Positions 17,365 through 29,903 of a stretch of DNA of 64,000 nt are shown here, piece after piece; position 1 is the first letter of the stretch; each line of letters opens with the position of its first letter. The stretch is taken from the NCBI RefSeq assembly GCF_023703325.1, contig NZ_JAMQGM010000026.1, positions 59,336 to 123,335 of the forward strand. The letters run 5' to 3'. Below the pieces are notes generated by a model that saw nothing but the letters and a program-made list of their open reading frames with translations, had not been told where the DNA came from and ran no database searches. Made by a program: the position numbers and the translations under genes. This DNA comes from Streptomyces meridianus. GTDB lineage: Bacteria > Actinomycetota > Actinomycetes > Streptomycetales > Streptomycetaceae.

Positions 17365-17437
17365 CGCCGAGTCGCGTGCGGAGCATCCGGGGCCGCGCCG
17401 GCGCTTCCCGGAACGGGCGGCCGAGGTGCCACGGGGG

Positions 17438-17465
17438 GATCGGCGGCGCAGGTCCCCCGCCGATC
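17438..17465. terminator. Hairpin between convergent adenosyltransferase and DUF2550 genes
   Basis: GATCGGCGG and CCGCCGATC form a perfect 9-bp stem around a 10-base loop in the 116-base convergent gap. Confidence 0.6.
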
Positions 17466-17480
17466 ACGGGACCGCGCCGG

Positions 17481-17945
17481 TCAGGCGACGTTGACGCGCT
17501 GGCCGGGAGGGGCGGCTTCGAGCCAGGCGAGGAATCCGGTGAGGGCGTCGTCACTCATCGCGAACTCGAGCCGGGTGTTCTGGTGCAGACAGCTCAGGAC
17601 GACCGAGTCGGAGAGCAGGGCCAGCTCCTCCTCCCCCTGGGGCGCACGGCGGGAGAGCACTTCGATGGCGGAGCGCTCCAGCACCCTGCGGGGCCGGGGA
17701 GCGTAGGAGAAGACGCGGAACCACTCGATCCGGTCCGCGCTGTAGCGCGCGACTCCGTAGATCCAGCCTTTGCCGCTGGGATCGGTCCCGGCCTCCGCGG
17801 AGCCGGCCTCCGGGGCGTTCCAGCGCAGGCTGCAGTCGAATGTGCCTCCGGAGCGCTGGATCAGTCTCCTGCGCAGCCCGAAGACGAACAGCCCCACCAG
17901 TGCGAGACCGATGACCACGCCGCTCACGAGCAGTGCGAGGACCAT
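17481..17945 (-). CDS. DUF2550 membrane protein
   Basis: A 154-residue protein. An ATG at 17966 opens the frame, but the internal ATG at 17945 is preceded by GAGGAGG at a nine-base spacing, so I start there (MVLALLVSGV). One N-terminal transmembrane helix is followed by FGLRRRLIQRSGGTFDCSLRW, then a cytoplasmic beta-rich domain. This DUF2550 family is found next to atpC in many actinobacteria. Function unknown; a role near the ATP synthase is only suggested by position. A terminator hairpin separates it from atpC. Confidence 0.88.
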   Translation of the reverse strand: MVLALLVSGVVIGLALVGLFVFGLRRRLIQRSGGTFDCSLRWNAPEAGSAEAGTDPSGKGWIYGVARYSADRIEWFRVFSYAPRPRRVLERSAIEVLSRRAPQGEEELALLSDSVVLSCLHQNTRLEFAMSDDALTGFLAWLEAAPPGQRVNVA

Positions 17946-17969
17946 CTGCACCGACCTCCTCGCCATGGG

Positions 17970-18000
17970 GGTACCTCCCAGCGGTGGCTGGGGGAGTACC
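17970..18000. repeat. Streptomyces-type intergenic hairpin repeat
   Basis: GGTACCTCCCAGC-GGTG-GCTGGGGGAGTACC folds into a stem with one bulged G. I recall this CTCCCAGC...GCTGGGGGAG type as a frequent small intergenic repeat in Streptomyces genomes. It lies just upstream of the DUF2550 start. Confidence 0.5.
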
Positions 18001-18026
18001 GGACCAGTATGACCTCTTGTACCGGC

Positions 18027-18072
18027 TCAGCCGCGGACCGCCCTGGAGGAATCCAGTCCGGTCCGCGGCTGA
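18027..18072 (-). terminator. Terminator of the atp operon
   Basis: TCAGCCGCGGACC (18027-18039) pairs perfectly with GGTCCGCGGCTGA (18060-18072), starting 28 bases after the atpC stop. The loop is 20 bases. Confidence 0.75.
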
Positions 18073-18099
18073 GACACGTCATGCTCGGCGATCAGGCGT

Positions 18100-18477
18100 T
18101 CAGCGCCCGCCGGCCGCAGCGACCAGACGGACCTCGGCGCGCCGTTCGGCACCCGCGTCGGTCTCCGCCTTCGCCCGCTCGAGGGCGCGCTCGGCGCGGG
18201 CGACGTCGATCTCGTCCGCCAGCTCCGCGATCTCTGCCAGCAGCGACAGCTTGTTGTCGGCGAAGGAGATGAAACCGCCGTGCACCGCAACGAGAACGGT
18301 GCCGCCCTCACTCGTACGGATGGTGACCGGGCCGGACTCCAGCACACCGAGCAACGGCTGGTGGCCGGGCATGACGCCGATGTCACCCGATGTGGTGCGC
18401 GCGACGACCAGGGTGGCCTCGCCGGACCAGACACTGCGGTCCGCGGCGACCAGCTCGACGTGCAGCTCAGCAGCCAA
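18100..18477 (-). CDS. atpC: ATP synthase epsilon subunit
   Basis: A 125-residue protein. I use the TTG at 18477 because GAGGAG lies five bases upstream and homologues begin (M)AAELHVEL; an ATG at 18498 would overlap that ribosome binding site. The N-terminal beta-sandwich contains [14 protein letters not shown], and the C-terminal two-helix hairpin is rich in Ala/Glu/Arg. Epsilon sits on the central stalk, couples proton flow to catalysis and can inhibit ATP hydrolysis. It is the last gene of the operon, 123 bases after atpD. Confidence 0.95.
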   Translation of the reverse strand: MAAELHVELVAADRSVWSGEATLVVARTTSGDIGVMPGHQPLLGVLESGPVTIRTSEGGTVLVAVHGGFISFADNKLSLLAEIAELADEIDVARAERALERAKAETDAGAERRAEVRLVAAAGGR

Positions 18478-18600
18478 CGTGGCTCCTCGGGTCTCCACCT
18501 GCCGTGGCAGGTGTCCAGAAAAGGACTGGGACGAAAAGAATAACGGGCGTACGGGTCAGGGGCGGGGCGGGCCCGCCCCTGACACCGTCGAGCACGGGGC

Positions 18601-20977
<2,377 letters not shown>

Positions 20978-20979
20978 GC

Positions 20980-22551
<1,572 letters not shown>

Positions 22552-22571
22552 CTGGGTTCCCTGCTCTCCTT

Positions 22572-22646
22572 GTTGGGCCCGAAGTCTTGTACTGCTGGGG
22601 GTCCGGGGCACGGCCCCGGGTGGTTTCGCAGCACTCACGGCCCAAC
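22572..22646 (-). other. RNA stem-loop between atpH and atpA
   Basis: GTTGGGCC (22572-22579) can pair with GGCCCAAC (22639-22646), and inside it CCGGGGC-ACG-GCCCCGG (22603-22619) forms a tight hairpin. It lies inside the polycistronic atp message just before the atpA ribosome binding site, so it may be an RNA processing or stability element. Confidence 0.55.
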
Positions 22647-22682
22647 TCGGGCCGCCTTCTTACTTGTTGAGTTGGTGGCTGG

Positions 22683-23498
22683 TCAGCCGGCCATGCGGCG
22701 GGTCGCCTCTTCGAGGCGGTCCGCGACGGTTCCGTCGATGACCTCGTCGCCGATGCGGACCATGATCCCGCCGAGGACCGAGGGGTCCACGTCCAGGTTC
22801 AGGTGCACCTGGCGCCCGTACAGCCTGGCCAGACCGTCGCCGAGACGCTGCTTCTGCCGGTCGCTGAGCGGCACCGCCGAGGTGACCACCGCGACCATCC
22901 GCTCACGGCGGGCGGCAGCCAGCTTGGAGAGGGCGTTGAGCCCGCCTTCCAGGCTACGGCCTCGGGGCTGGGTGACAAGCCGCACGATCAGGCGCTCGGT
23001 GACCGGGTTCGCCCGGCCGCCGAGGAGCCCGCGCAGCAGGTCGGCCTTGGCGGCCGCGCCCGCCCGCTTCTCGGTCAGCGCCGAACGCAGGTCGGGGGAC
23101 GAGGCCACGATCCGGGCGAAACGGAACAGCTCGTCCTCGACCTCGTCGAGCGTCCCGGCCCGCTGGGCACCGGACAGGTCGGCGGTGTCGGCGAGCTCCT
23201 CGAGCGAGTCGACGAGGTCACGCGACCGGGACCAGCGCGAACGGACCATGCCGGACACCAGGTCGGCGGTCGTCCCGCTGACCCGGCCGCCCAGCAGGCG
23301 CCCGGCCAGTTCGGCCTTCGCCTCGCCGGACTGCGCCGGGTCGGTCAGGACCCGACGCAGCGACACCTCACGGTCGAGCAGCCCCGTGACGGCGGCCAGC
23401 TCCTCGGCGAGCTGTCCCACGTCGACGGACGAAGAGTCCGTCAGCGCGTCGAGACGCTCGCGCGCGGAGGCCAGTGCCTCGCGGCTCGCTCCGTTCAT
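22683..23498 (-). CDS. atpH: ATP synthase delta subunit
   Basis: A 271-residue peripheral stalk subunit. It is longer than the ~180-residue E. coli protein because of an N-terminal helical extension, as is usual in actinobacteria. The C-terminal block VVTSAVPLSDRQKQRL ... DPSVLGGIMVRIGDEVIDGTV is diagnostic. It overlaps the end of atpF by four bases (ATGA). Confidence 0.97.
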   Translation of the reverse strand: MNGASREALASARERLDALTDSSSVDVGQLAEELAAVTGLLDREVSLRRVLTDPAQSGEAKAELAGRLLGGRVSGTTADLVSGMVRSRWSRSRDLVDSLEELADTADLSGAQRAGTLDEVEDELFRFARIVASSPDLRSALTEKRAGAAAKADLLRGLLGGRANPVTERLIVRLVTQPRGRSLEGGLNALSKLAAARRERMVAVVTSAVPLSDRQKQRLGDGLARLYGRQVHLNLDVDPSVLGGIMVRIGDEVIDGTVADRLEEATRRMAG

Positions 23499-24046
23499 CG
23501 GACGGCCTCGGCCTTCGTCGCGCTGTCCTCGAGACCGTCGAGGAAGCGGTCGATGACGCGGCTCTGCCGGGCGTGGTCCTCGAGGGACTCGCCGACGAGC
23601 TTGCCGGCCAGGGTCGTCGCCAGCGTGCCGACGTCCTGACGCAGCGACTGCGCGGCCTGCTTGCGGTCGGCCTCGATCTGGGCGTGGCCCGCAGCGATGA
23701 TCTCCTCACGCTGCCGCTGGCCTTCCACACGCATCTCGGCGATGAGCGCGGCGCCCTGCTCCTGCGCCTCCTGGCGCAGGCGGGCGGCCTCGTGCCGGGC
23801 CTCGGCGAGCTGAGCCTTGTACTGCTCGAGCACGTCCTGAGCCTCGGCCTGAAGGGCCTCGGCCTTCTCGATTCCACCCTCGATTGCCTCGTGGCGCTCG
23901 TCCAGAACCTTGTTGATGTTCGGGAGGAGCTTCTTGGCCAGGAAGGCGAAGACGATGAAGAAGGCGACCAGGCCGATGACGAGCTCCGGGATCGGCGGAA
24001 GAAGCGGGTTCTGCGCTTCGGCCGCCACCTGAACCAGGGCGATCAC
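23495..24046 (-). CDS. atpF: ATP synthase b subunit
   Basis: A 183-residue peripheral stalk subunit starting at GTG (24046). One transmembrane helix (about residues 20-42: ELVIGLVAFFIVFAFLAKKL) anchors a long coiled coil (50-165) rich in Glu/Ala/Gln that reaches F1. It overlaps atpH by four bases. Confidence 0.97.
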   Translation of the reverse strand: MIALVQVAAEAQNPLLPPIPELVIGLVAFFIVFAFLAKKLLPNINKVLDERHEAIEGGIEKAEALQAEAQDVLEQYKAQLAEARHEAARLRQEAQEQGAALIAEMRVEGQRQREEIIAAGHAQIEADRKQAAQSLRQDVGTLATTLAGKLVGESLEDHARQSRVIDRFLDGLEDSATKAEAVR

Positions 24047-24086
24047 ATCAGTGCCTTTCGTCGAAAAAGGTGTCGGTAAGCCGCGA

Positions 24087-24374
<288 letters not shown>

Positions 24375-24397
24375 CTATGGGTCGGGGAAGCGGGTGC

Positions 24398-25207
24398 TCA
24401 GTGGTGCTCGGCGAGAGCGCCCTGGACGTAGTTGCAGGCCAGGAGCACGAACACGTACGCCTGGACAGCCTGGATGAAGAGCTCGAAGGCGGTCAGCACG
24501 ATCACCATCACGAACGAGACCCCGGCGTAGGCGATGCCGATTCCGTTGAGCAGGTACCAGCTGGCGATGGTGAACATCACGATCAGCAGGTGACCGGCGA
24601 ACATGTTGGCGAACAGCCGGACCGCGTGCGTGAAGGGGCGCACGAGAACGTTCGAGAAGAACTCGATGACGACGACCATCGGCAGGACCGGGCCGAGCGA
24701 CTTGTCATAGCCGGTGATGTTCTTCAGGCCGCCGCCGAATCCGTGCTTCCTGAAGGTCAGGGTCATCCACGTGACGTAGACGATCAGGGCCATGGCGACG
24801 GGGAACGCGATGATCGAGGTGACCGGGAACTGGGCGAACGGGACGATCGACCACAGGTTCATGATCCACACCAGGAAGAAGAGCGAGACCATGAAGGGCA
24901 CGTACTTCTTTCCCTCGCGCTGACCGAGCGTCTCGTAGACGATGCCGCGGCGCACGAAGTCATAGCCGGCCTCGCCGACCATCTGCAGCTTGCCGGGGAC
25001 GACCTTCGGCTTGTTGAAGGCTGCCCAGAAGAAGCCGACGACCAGCAGGGTGCTCAGCAGCGCGAGCAGGATCGGCTTGTTGAAGTCGACACCGCCGACG
25101 CTGAAGATCGGGTCGAAGACAAAGGAGTGGAGGCCCGGAGACGGGAAGCCGCACCCATCGAAGATGTGGCAATCGGTCTCGAAGGCGAGCATCTGGTCAG
25201 CACTCAC
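24398..25207 (-). CDS. atpB: ATP synthase a subunit
   Basis: A 269-residue membrane subunit. The GTG at 25207 (VSADQMLAFETD) is chosen because AAGGAG lies six bases upstream; an upstream ATG at 25243 lacks one. Five to six transmembrane helices are visible. The essential Arg of the proton channel is in AVRLFANMFAGHLL, and AFELFIQAVQAYVFVLL is the final helix. It forms the two proton half-channels with the c-ring. Confidence 0.97.
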   Translation of the reverse strand: MSADQMLAFETDCHIFDGCGFPSPGLHSFVFDPIFSVGGVDFNKPILLALLSTLLVVGFFWAAFNKPKVVPGKLQMVGEAGYDFVRRGIVYETLGQREGKKYVPFMVSLFFLVWIMNLWSIVPFAQFPVTSIIAFPVAMALIVYVTWMTLTFRKHGFGGGLKNITGYDKSLGPVLPMVVVIEFFSNVLVRPFTHAVRLFANMFAGHLLIVMFTIASWYLLNGIGIAYAGVSFVMVIVLTAFELFIQAVQAYVFVLLACNYVQGALAEHH

Positions 25208-25465
25208 CGCGAGCTCCTTCAACGTGGCGCATGGGTACGGCAACCTCGATGTGTCGGCGCGGAGGGATACCGCGGGTCGGCACTGGACTGGTCTTGCGAA
25301 TGTGGAGGCGGCTGGTCGAACCGGGCGAACAGCCAGGCATCAGATGCCCGGGCTTCAGCCGCAACCCCGCGCATGTCGGGGGCTCAACCGTCGTCGCCCG
25401 CTGTGCCTCAGATGGCACCGGACGATAGCAGGTGAGCGCGTCCGCCTTTATCCCGGCCCTACTTC

Positions 25466-25903
25466 TCACGGCGTCCGCCCCGCGCTCGCGCTGTGCTGCC
25501 CACCGGCGGACCGAGGCTCCACGTAGAGCATCTTCGCCTTCATGTGGGCCCGCGCCTGCGCTGCGATCCACACCAGGGTGGCAGCGAGCAGGGAGAAGGC
25601 GAACGCCTTCACGTCGAACAGGGTGGTGTTCTTGAACACGGCCAACAGAATTGCCAGGAGCAGCAGTTGCGTCGTGTAGAGCATGAGCCCCATGGCCTGG
25701 AACAGGTGCGGGTACTTGCGTGCCGTGTTCTGCAGGACGAACAGTCCGATGCCCATGAAGAGCACCACGACCACGGTGCCGAAGGTTGCTCCGACGGCAC
25801 CCTTGCCTCCGGCGAGCAGGGCGCTCACCGCGACGGCTACGGCGCCGGCTGCACCGGTGGGCACGGCAGCGCGTGTCAGCATGCGGGCGTCACTGGACTG
25901 CAT
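25466..25903 (-). CDS. atpI: ATP synthase protein I-like subunit
   Basis: A 145-residue membrane protein with four hydrophobic stretches (TGAAGAVAVAVSALL, TFGTVVVVLFMGIGLFVL, LMLYTTQLLLLAILLAV and FAFSLLAATLVWIAAQ). First gene of the atp operon, 258 bases before atpB. I use the ATG at 25903; an earlier in-frame ATG at 25996 would run into a half-site resembling a Rex operator. AtpI proteins help assemble the c-ring or move cations. Confidence 0.88.
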   Translation of the reverse strand: MQSSDARMLTRAAVPTGAAGAVAVAVSALLAGGKGAVGATFGTVVVVLFMGIGLFVLQNTARKYPHLFQAMGLMLYTTQLLLLAILLAVFKNTTLFDVKAFAFSLLAATLVWIAAQARAHMKAKMLYVEPRSAGGQHSASAGRTP

Positions 25904-26027
25904 GAACGGCAGCTCCGGGAAGATGGGGGCACGGCGGTGGTGTTCGGTGAGCGTAGGCCCGACCGACGTGCGGCTCGAAATCCGGGAACCGTTCACATGC
26001 GACTCCGCGGCCCTCGATGCCGGGCTT

Positions 26028-26043
26028 CGTGAACGGTATCACA
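26028..26043. promoter_or_regulatory. Rex-operator-like inverted repeat upstream of atpI
   Basis: CGTGAACGGTATCACA matches 11 of 13 defined positions of the Streptomyces Rex operator pattern as I remember it (TGTGAAC-N3-TTCACA). It lies about 125 bases before atpI in an unusually AT-rich patch (26030-26100). A further half-site GTTCACA is at 25991-25997. Rex is a repressor that senses NADH/NAD+. Confidence 0.5.
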
Positions 26044-26071
26044 AACTATTTGATGAGGTCTTTACCTACAT

Positions 26072-26091
26072 CGTGTGCCAACCGTCACACG
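26072..26091. promoter_or_regulatory. Inverted repeat in the atp operon control region
   Basis: CGTGTG and CACACG flank eight bases. It lies 29 bases upstream of the Rex-like site, in the same AT-rich stretch that should hold the atpI promoter. The protein that would bind it is unknown. Confidence 0.3.
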
Positions 26092-26161
26092 TTGGAGCGA
26101 TCACCCGCACCGATGAGCTGACGACTGGCGATATGTCTGGTATGGGAGATTTCGTCCGAAC

Positions 26162-27493
26162 TCAGCTCCCGGATCCGGCCCCGCTGCGCTCCCGGAAACG
26201 GGACCTGCCGCCGATCGCCGTCGCCCCGTTCGGTCCGGCGGACACCGGTACGCGCTCCCCCGCTGCCGCCTCCGGCGTCGACCCGGTGGGCGCCCCGGCG
26301 GACCCGGCAGCGGGCTCCCCGTCGCGGAAATGCCGGTAGCGCGGGGGCAGGAACGACTCCATCCACTGCGGGGCCCGCGGCGTGAACCGTGGCAGCAGCA
26401 GCATGACGAGTCCCACAGCACTGAAGAACACGATCGCCAGGACGATCCACACGCTGGCCGAGTTGACCGAGTACGCGACGGCGCCGAAGGCGATGAGCGC
26501 CGACCAGAAGTACATGATCAGCACGGCACGGCTGTGGGAGTGGCCGATCTCCAGCAGCCGGTGGTGGAGATGGCCGCGGTCGGCGGCGAACGGCGACTGG
26601 CCCCGCCACATCCGCCGGACGATCGCCAGGACCAGGTCCGCGACCGGGACGGCGATGATCGTCAGCGGAAGCAGGATCGGCATGTACAGGGGCACCATGA
26701 AGTGCACCGCCCCGCGCTCCGAGCCGACGCTCTGCACGAGCTGGTCCGGGTCGACCTGACCGGTGATGGAGATGGCCCCGGCCGCCAGGACGAGTCCGAT
26801 CAGCATCGATCCCGAGTCGCCCATGAAGATCCGCGCGGGATGCATGTTGTGCGGCAGGAAGCCCAGGCACATGCCCATGAGGATGGCCGCGAACAGCGTC
26901 GCCGGGGCGGCGGCCTCGATGCCGTAGCCGTACCACATGCGGTAGGCGTACATGAAGAAGGCCGCCGCGGCGAGGCAGACCATGCCCGAGGCCAGACCGT
27001 CCAGGCCGTCCACGAAGTTCACGGCGTTGATCGTGATGACCACGAGCGCGACCGTCAGCAGCGTGCCCTGCACCTGCGTGAGCGCCACGTTGCCCACGCC
27101 CGGGATGGGGATCCACAGGATCGTCAGACCCTGAACCACCATCACACCTGCGGCGATCATCTGACCGCCCAGCTTGATCAGCGCGTCCACGCCCCACTTG
27201 TCGTCCAGCACGCCCAGCAGCCAGATGAGCCCCGCTCCGGACAGCAGCGCGCGCGGCTCGTTCGACAACTCGAAGACCTGGCCGACGTTGGTCAGCTGCG
27301 ACGCCAGGAGCAGGCCGCCACACAGGCCGCCGAACATGGCGATGCCGCCCAGCCGCGGTGTCGGTTCGCGGTGGACGTCGCGCGCGCGGATCTCCGGCAT
27401 GGCGCCGGCCGCGATGGCGAACTTCCGGACCGGTCCGGTCAGCAGGTAGGTGACGGCTGCCGTGACGCACAGGGTCAGCAGGTATTCACGCAA
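26162..27493 (-). CDS. Polyprenyl-phosphate sugar-1-phosphate transferase (WecA/TagO type)
   Basis: A 443-residue integral membrane protein with about ten to eleven hydrophobic helices, starting at TTG (27493, (M)REYLLTL). Diagnostic motifs are PTPRLGGIAMF near residue 45, the metal-binding DD in GVLDDKWG, NAVNFVDGLDGLA, and MGDSGSMLIG. The family moves a sugar-1-phosphate, commonly GlcNAc-1-P, from a UDP-sugar to undecaprenyl or decaprenyl phosphate. This is the first step of teichoic acid, arabinogalactan-like or other wall glycan synthesis. The C-terminal ~60 residues are Pro/Ala-rich and cytoplasmic. It lies directly upstream of the atp operon, as in other actinobacteria. Confidence 0.93.
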   Translation of the reverse strand: MREYLLTLCVTAAVTYLLTGPVRKFAIAAGAMPEIRARDVHREPTPRLGGIAMFGGLCGGLLLASQLTNVGQVFELSNEPRALLSGAGLIWLLGVLDDKWGVDALIKLGGQMIAAGVMVVQGLTILWIPIPGVGNVALTQVQGTLLTVALVVITINAVNFVDGLDGLASGMVCLAAAAFFMYAYRMWYGYGIEAAAPATLFAAILMGMCLGFLPHNMHPARIFMGDSGSMLIGLVLAAGAISITGQVDPDQLVQSVGSERGAVHFMVPLYMPILLPLTIIAVPVADLVLAIVRRMWRGQSPFAADRGHLHHRLLEIGHSHSRAVLIMYFWSALIAFGAVAYSVNSASVWIVLAIVFFSAVGLVMLLLPRFTPRAPQWMESFLPPRYRHFRDGEPAAGSAGAPTGSTPEAAAGERVPVSAGPNGATAIGGRSRFRERSGAGSGS

Positions 27494-27709
27494 GGGTTTG
27501 TCCCAGAGGTATCGCTGGCCATCTCAGCCCACACCCTAGACGAGGTCCCGTCCGGCGGCTCCGTCCGGACGCCGTCCGGTCGTCCCGCCCGCGGCAGGCG
27601 GAGCACGTCGGACCACGGATGCGGGCCCCCACGGAAGAGTGCTCACCCGTGTGACGCAGGCACCGCCCCCCGTCGGTTGCAACGCCCGGCCCCGCCGCCC
27701 CCGCCCCGG

Positions 27710-29038
27710 CTACCCGGGATAGGGCGGGAAGGCCCCGGTCAGCTCGGCTGCCGCCACACCGGTGACGACCTCCCCGCGCAGCACGGCCCCGATCAGGGCA
27801 CCGACACGGACCATCTCCGGTTCCCGCATGCCCTGCGTGGTGACGGCTGCGGTACCGAGCCGGATGCCCGTGGTGCCCACCGGGGGCTCGCGGTGGTGCG
27901 GCAGTGCGCAGACGTCCAGGGCGATCCCGGCGGCTGCACAGCGGCCGCGGGCCGCACGCCCGTCGAGTCCCGTGCCCGCGACATCGGCCGTGATCATGTG
28001 GGTGTCCGTACCGCCGGTGGTGATCGTCAGCCCCTCGTCCGCGAGGGTGGCGGCCAGCGTCCTGGCGTTGGCGACGACCTGGTGGGCGTACGCGGCGAAG
28101 GCCGGACCCGCGGCCTCGGCGAAGGCCACGGCCTTGGCCGCCACCGAGTTCATCTGCGCCCCGCCCTGGGTGAAGGGGAAGACGGCCCGGTCGATCCGCG
28201 TGGCCGACTCCGATCCGCAGAGGATCATGCCGCCGCGCGGCCCCCGCAGCACCTTGTGCGTGGTGGCACACACCACGTCGGCATACGGCACCGGGCTCGG
28301 TGCCGCTCCCCCGGCGACCAGCCCGATGGGATGGGATGCGTCGACGACGAGATGTGCCCCCACGTCGTCGGCGATCTCGCGGAACGCCGCGTAGTCGGGA
28401 TGCCGCGGGTAGGAGATCGATCCGCACACGATCGCCTTGGGGCGGTGCACGCGTGCCAGCCGGCGGACTTCCCTGTGGTCGATCAGACCGGTCTCCCGGT
28501 CGACGCCGTAGCCGACGAAGTCGAACCAGCGCCCGGAGAAGTTCGCCGGAGAACCGTGGGTGAGGTGCCCGCCCTGGGGCAGCGCCATGGCCAGCACCGT
28601 GTCGCCGGGACGCAGCAGCGCGGCGTAGGCGGCGAGAACCGCCGAGGACCCGGAGTGCGGCTGGACGTTGGCGTGGCCGGCGCCGAAGAGGACGACGGCG
28701 CGTTCGGCGGCCAGCTGCTCCGCGAGATCCACCACCTCGCATCCGCCGTGATGGCGGGCACCGGGGTATCCCTCAGCGTACTTGTTGGTCAGCGGGGATC
28801 CGAGGGCGGTCAGGACCGCGCGGGAGGTGAAGTTCTCGGCCGCGATCAGCTGGAGGCACCGGGACTGACGCTCGTGCTCGGCGAGCAGCACCCCCGCGAG
28901 CTCGGGGTCCTCGCGGCGCAGGACGTCGGCGTCCGGCTGCCACCCCGGGCGCCCCTCCGCGAGGGTCGCACCCGCCACGGCAGACGCGGGGAACGGGTCG
29001 GCGGACGCCTCCGAGGAGGACGGGCTGGTGGCGGGCAT
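27710..29038 (-). CDS. glyA: Serine hydroxymethyltransferase
   Basis: A 442-residue PLP enzyme. Motifs are QLIAAENFTSRAVL, GSPLTNKYAEGYPG, and the cofactor Lys within CATTHKVLRGPRGG. It converts serine and tetrahydrofolate to glycine and methylene-THF. The N-terminal ~30 residues are a Ser/Ala-rich extension not needed for the fold, so a later start is possible, although CCGGAG precedes this ATG. Streptomyces usually has more than one glyA, so this may be the second copy; I cannot check. It lies downstream of the phosphatase-like gene. Confidence 0.93.
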   Translation of the reverse strand: MPATSPSSSEASADPFPASAVAGATLAEGRPGWQPDADVLRREDPELAGVLLAEHERQSRCLQLIAAENFTSRAVLTALGSPLTNKYAEGYPGARHHGGCEVVDLAEQLAAERAVVLFGAGHANVQPHSGSSAVLAAYAALLRPGDTVLAMALPQGGHLTHGSPANFSGRWFDFVGYGVDRETGLIDHREVRRLARVHRPKAIVCGSISYPRHPDYAAFREIADDVGAHLVVDASHPIGLVAGGAAPSPVPYADVVCATTHKVLRGPRGGMILCGSESATRIDRAVFPFTQGGAQMNSVAAKAVAFAEAAGPAFAAYAHQVVANARTLAATLADEGLTITTGGTDTHMITADVAGTGLDGRAARGRCAAAGIALDVCALPHHREPPVGTTGIRLGTAAVTTQGMREPEMVRVGALIGAVLRGEVVTGVAAAELTGAFPPYPG

Positions 29039-29146
29039 CGCTGGCTCCGGCAGGACGGGTGGCGCTCAGGGCGACACACCCAATGTAGGCCCGGGCATCC
29101 GGTGGCGCGCGGCCTGCGGGGCGGCCCCGCGGCGCTCCGCGGGGGT

Positions 29147-29875
29147 CTACCGGCGGGCGGGCAGCCCCGTCAGCGCGGTGACGACCGGGTCGAGGGCCTG
29201 GTGGATCTCCTCGCCGATGCTGCGGAACAGGGTGATGGGCGCGCCGTACGGGTCGTAGACCTCGTCGGCCTCGGGGCTCGGGGCCAGCAGCCAGCCGCGC
29301 AGCGCGGCAGCGGCCCGGACGAGGGCCCGCGCCCGGTCGACGACGGCACCGGCCGGCTCCGGGTCGGGCAGCGTGGTCGGGTCTATCGCCCGCACCAGGC
29401 GGGTGAACTCCTTGAGTGTGAAGGTGCGCAGCCCCGCCGAGTGCCCCATCGAGATCACCTGGGCACGGTGGTCGCGCGTCGCGGTCAGCACCAGATCGGC
29501 GCGGATGACGTGCTCGTCGAGGAGTTCGCGTCCGGTGAAGCCCTCCGGGTCCGCACCGAAGTCCGTGAGAACCGTGGCCGCGTGGGCCTCCATCGGCGCC
29601 CCTTCGTGCCCCCAGGTGCCGGCGCTCTCCACGAGCATGCCGCCGGCCCCCGCCTCCCCGAGACGGTGCGCCAGGGCATGCCGGGTCAACCGCTCGGTGA
29701 TGGGCGAGCGGCACACGTTGCCGGTGCTCACGTGCAGGATCCGGAAGGTGTGGTCACCTCCCGCGCCGCGCCACGGATGGTCCGCCTGCCGCGGTCCGGG
29801 ACCGGCAGCCCGCTCCCGCGGGTCCGAAGCCGTGCCACGTCCTGTTATGCCGAGCCCCTCCGGGGTCGGGCTCAC
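29147..29875 (-). CDS. Low-molecular-weight protein-tyrosine-phosphatase homologue with Ser for the nucleophile Cys
   Basis: A 242-residue protein if started at the GTG at 29875, 28 bases after the previous gene and behind AAGG. The first ~43 residues are low-complexity. The P-loop of the family, normally V-C-x-G-N-x-C-R-S-P, reads HVSTGNVCRSP: the nucleophilic Cys is Ser50 (AGC, 29726-29728), while Arg56 and the second Cys55 remain. The general-acid Asp is kept in VYDPYG. The family dephosphorylates Tyr-phosphate or reduces arsenate, both of which need the missing Cys. So it is either inactive, a phosphoprotein binder, or has a different chemistry. It lies in a likely operon sua5-this gene-glyA. 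Confidence 0.85.
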   Translation of the reverse strand: MSPTPEGLGITGRGTASDPRERAAGPGPRQADHPWRGAGGDHTFRILHVSTGNVCRSPITERLTRHALAHRLGEAGAGGMLVESAGTWGHEGAPMEAHAATVLTDFGADPEGFTGRELLDEHVIRADLVLTATRDHRAQVISMGHSAGLRTFTLKEFTRLVRAIDPTTLPDPEPAGAVVDRARALVRAAAALRGWLLAPSPEADEVYDPYGAPITLFRSIGEEIHQALDPVVTALTGLPARR

Positions 29876-29903
29876 GGTGACTGCCTTGTGTCGCTCGCTC
29901 CGG

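Noticed and set aside
17966..17966. ATG at 17966 as start of the DUF2550 protein
   Set aside because: GAGGAGG lies directly between this ATG and the internal ATG at 17945, so the later start is better placed.
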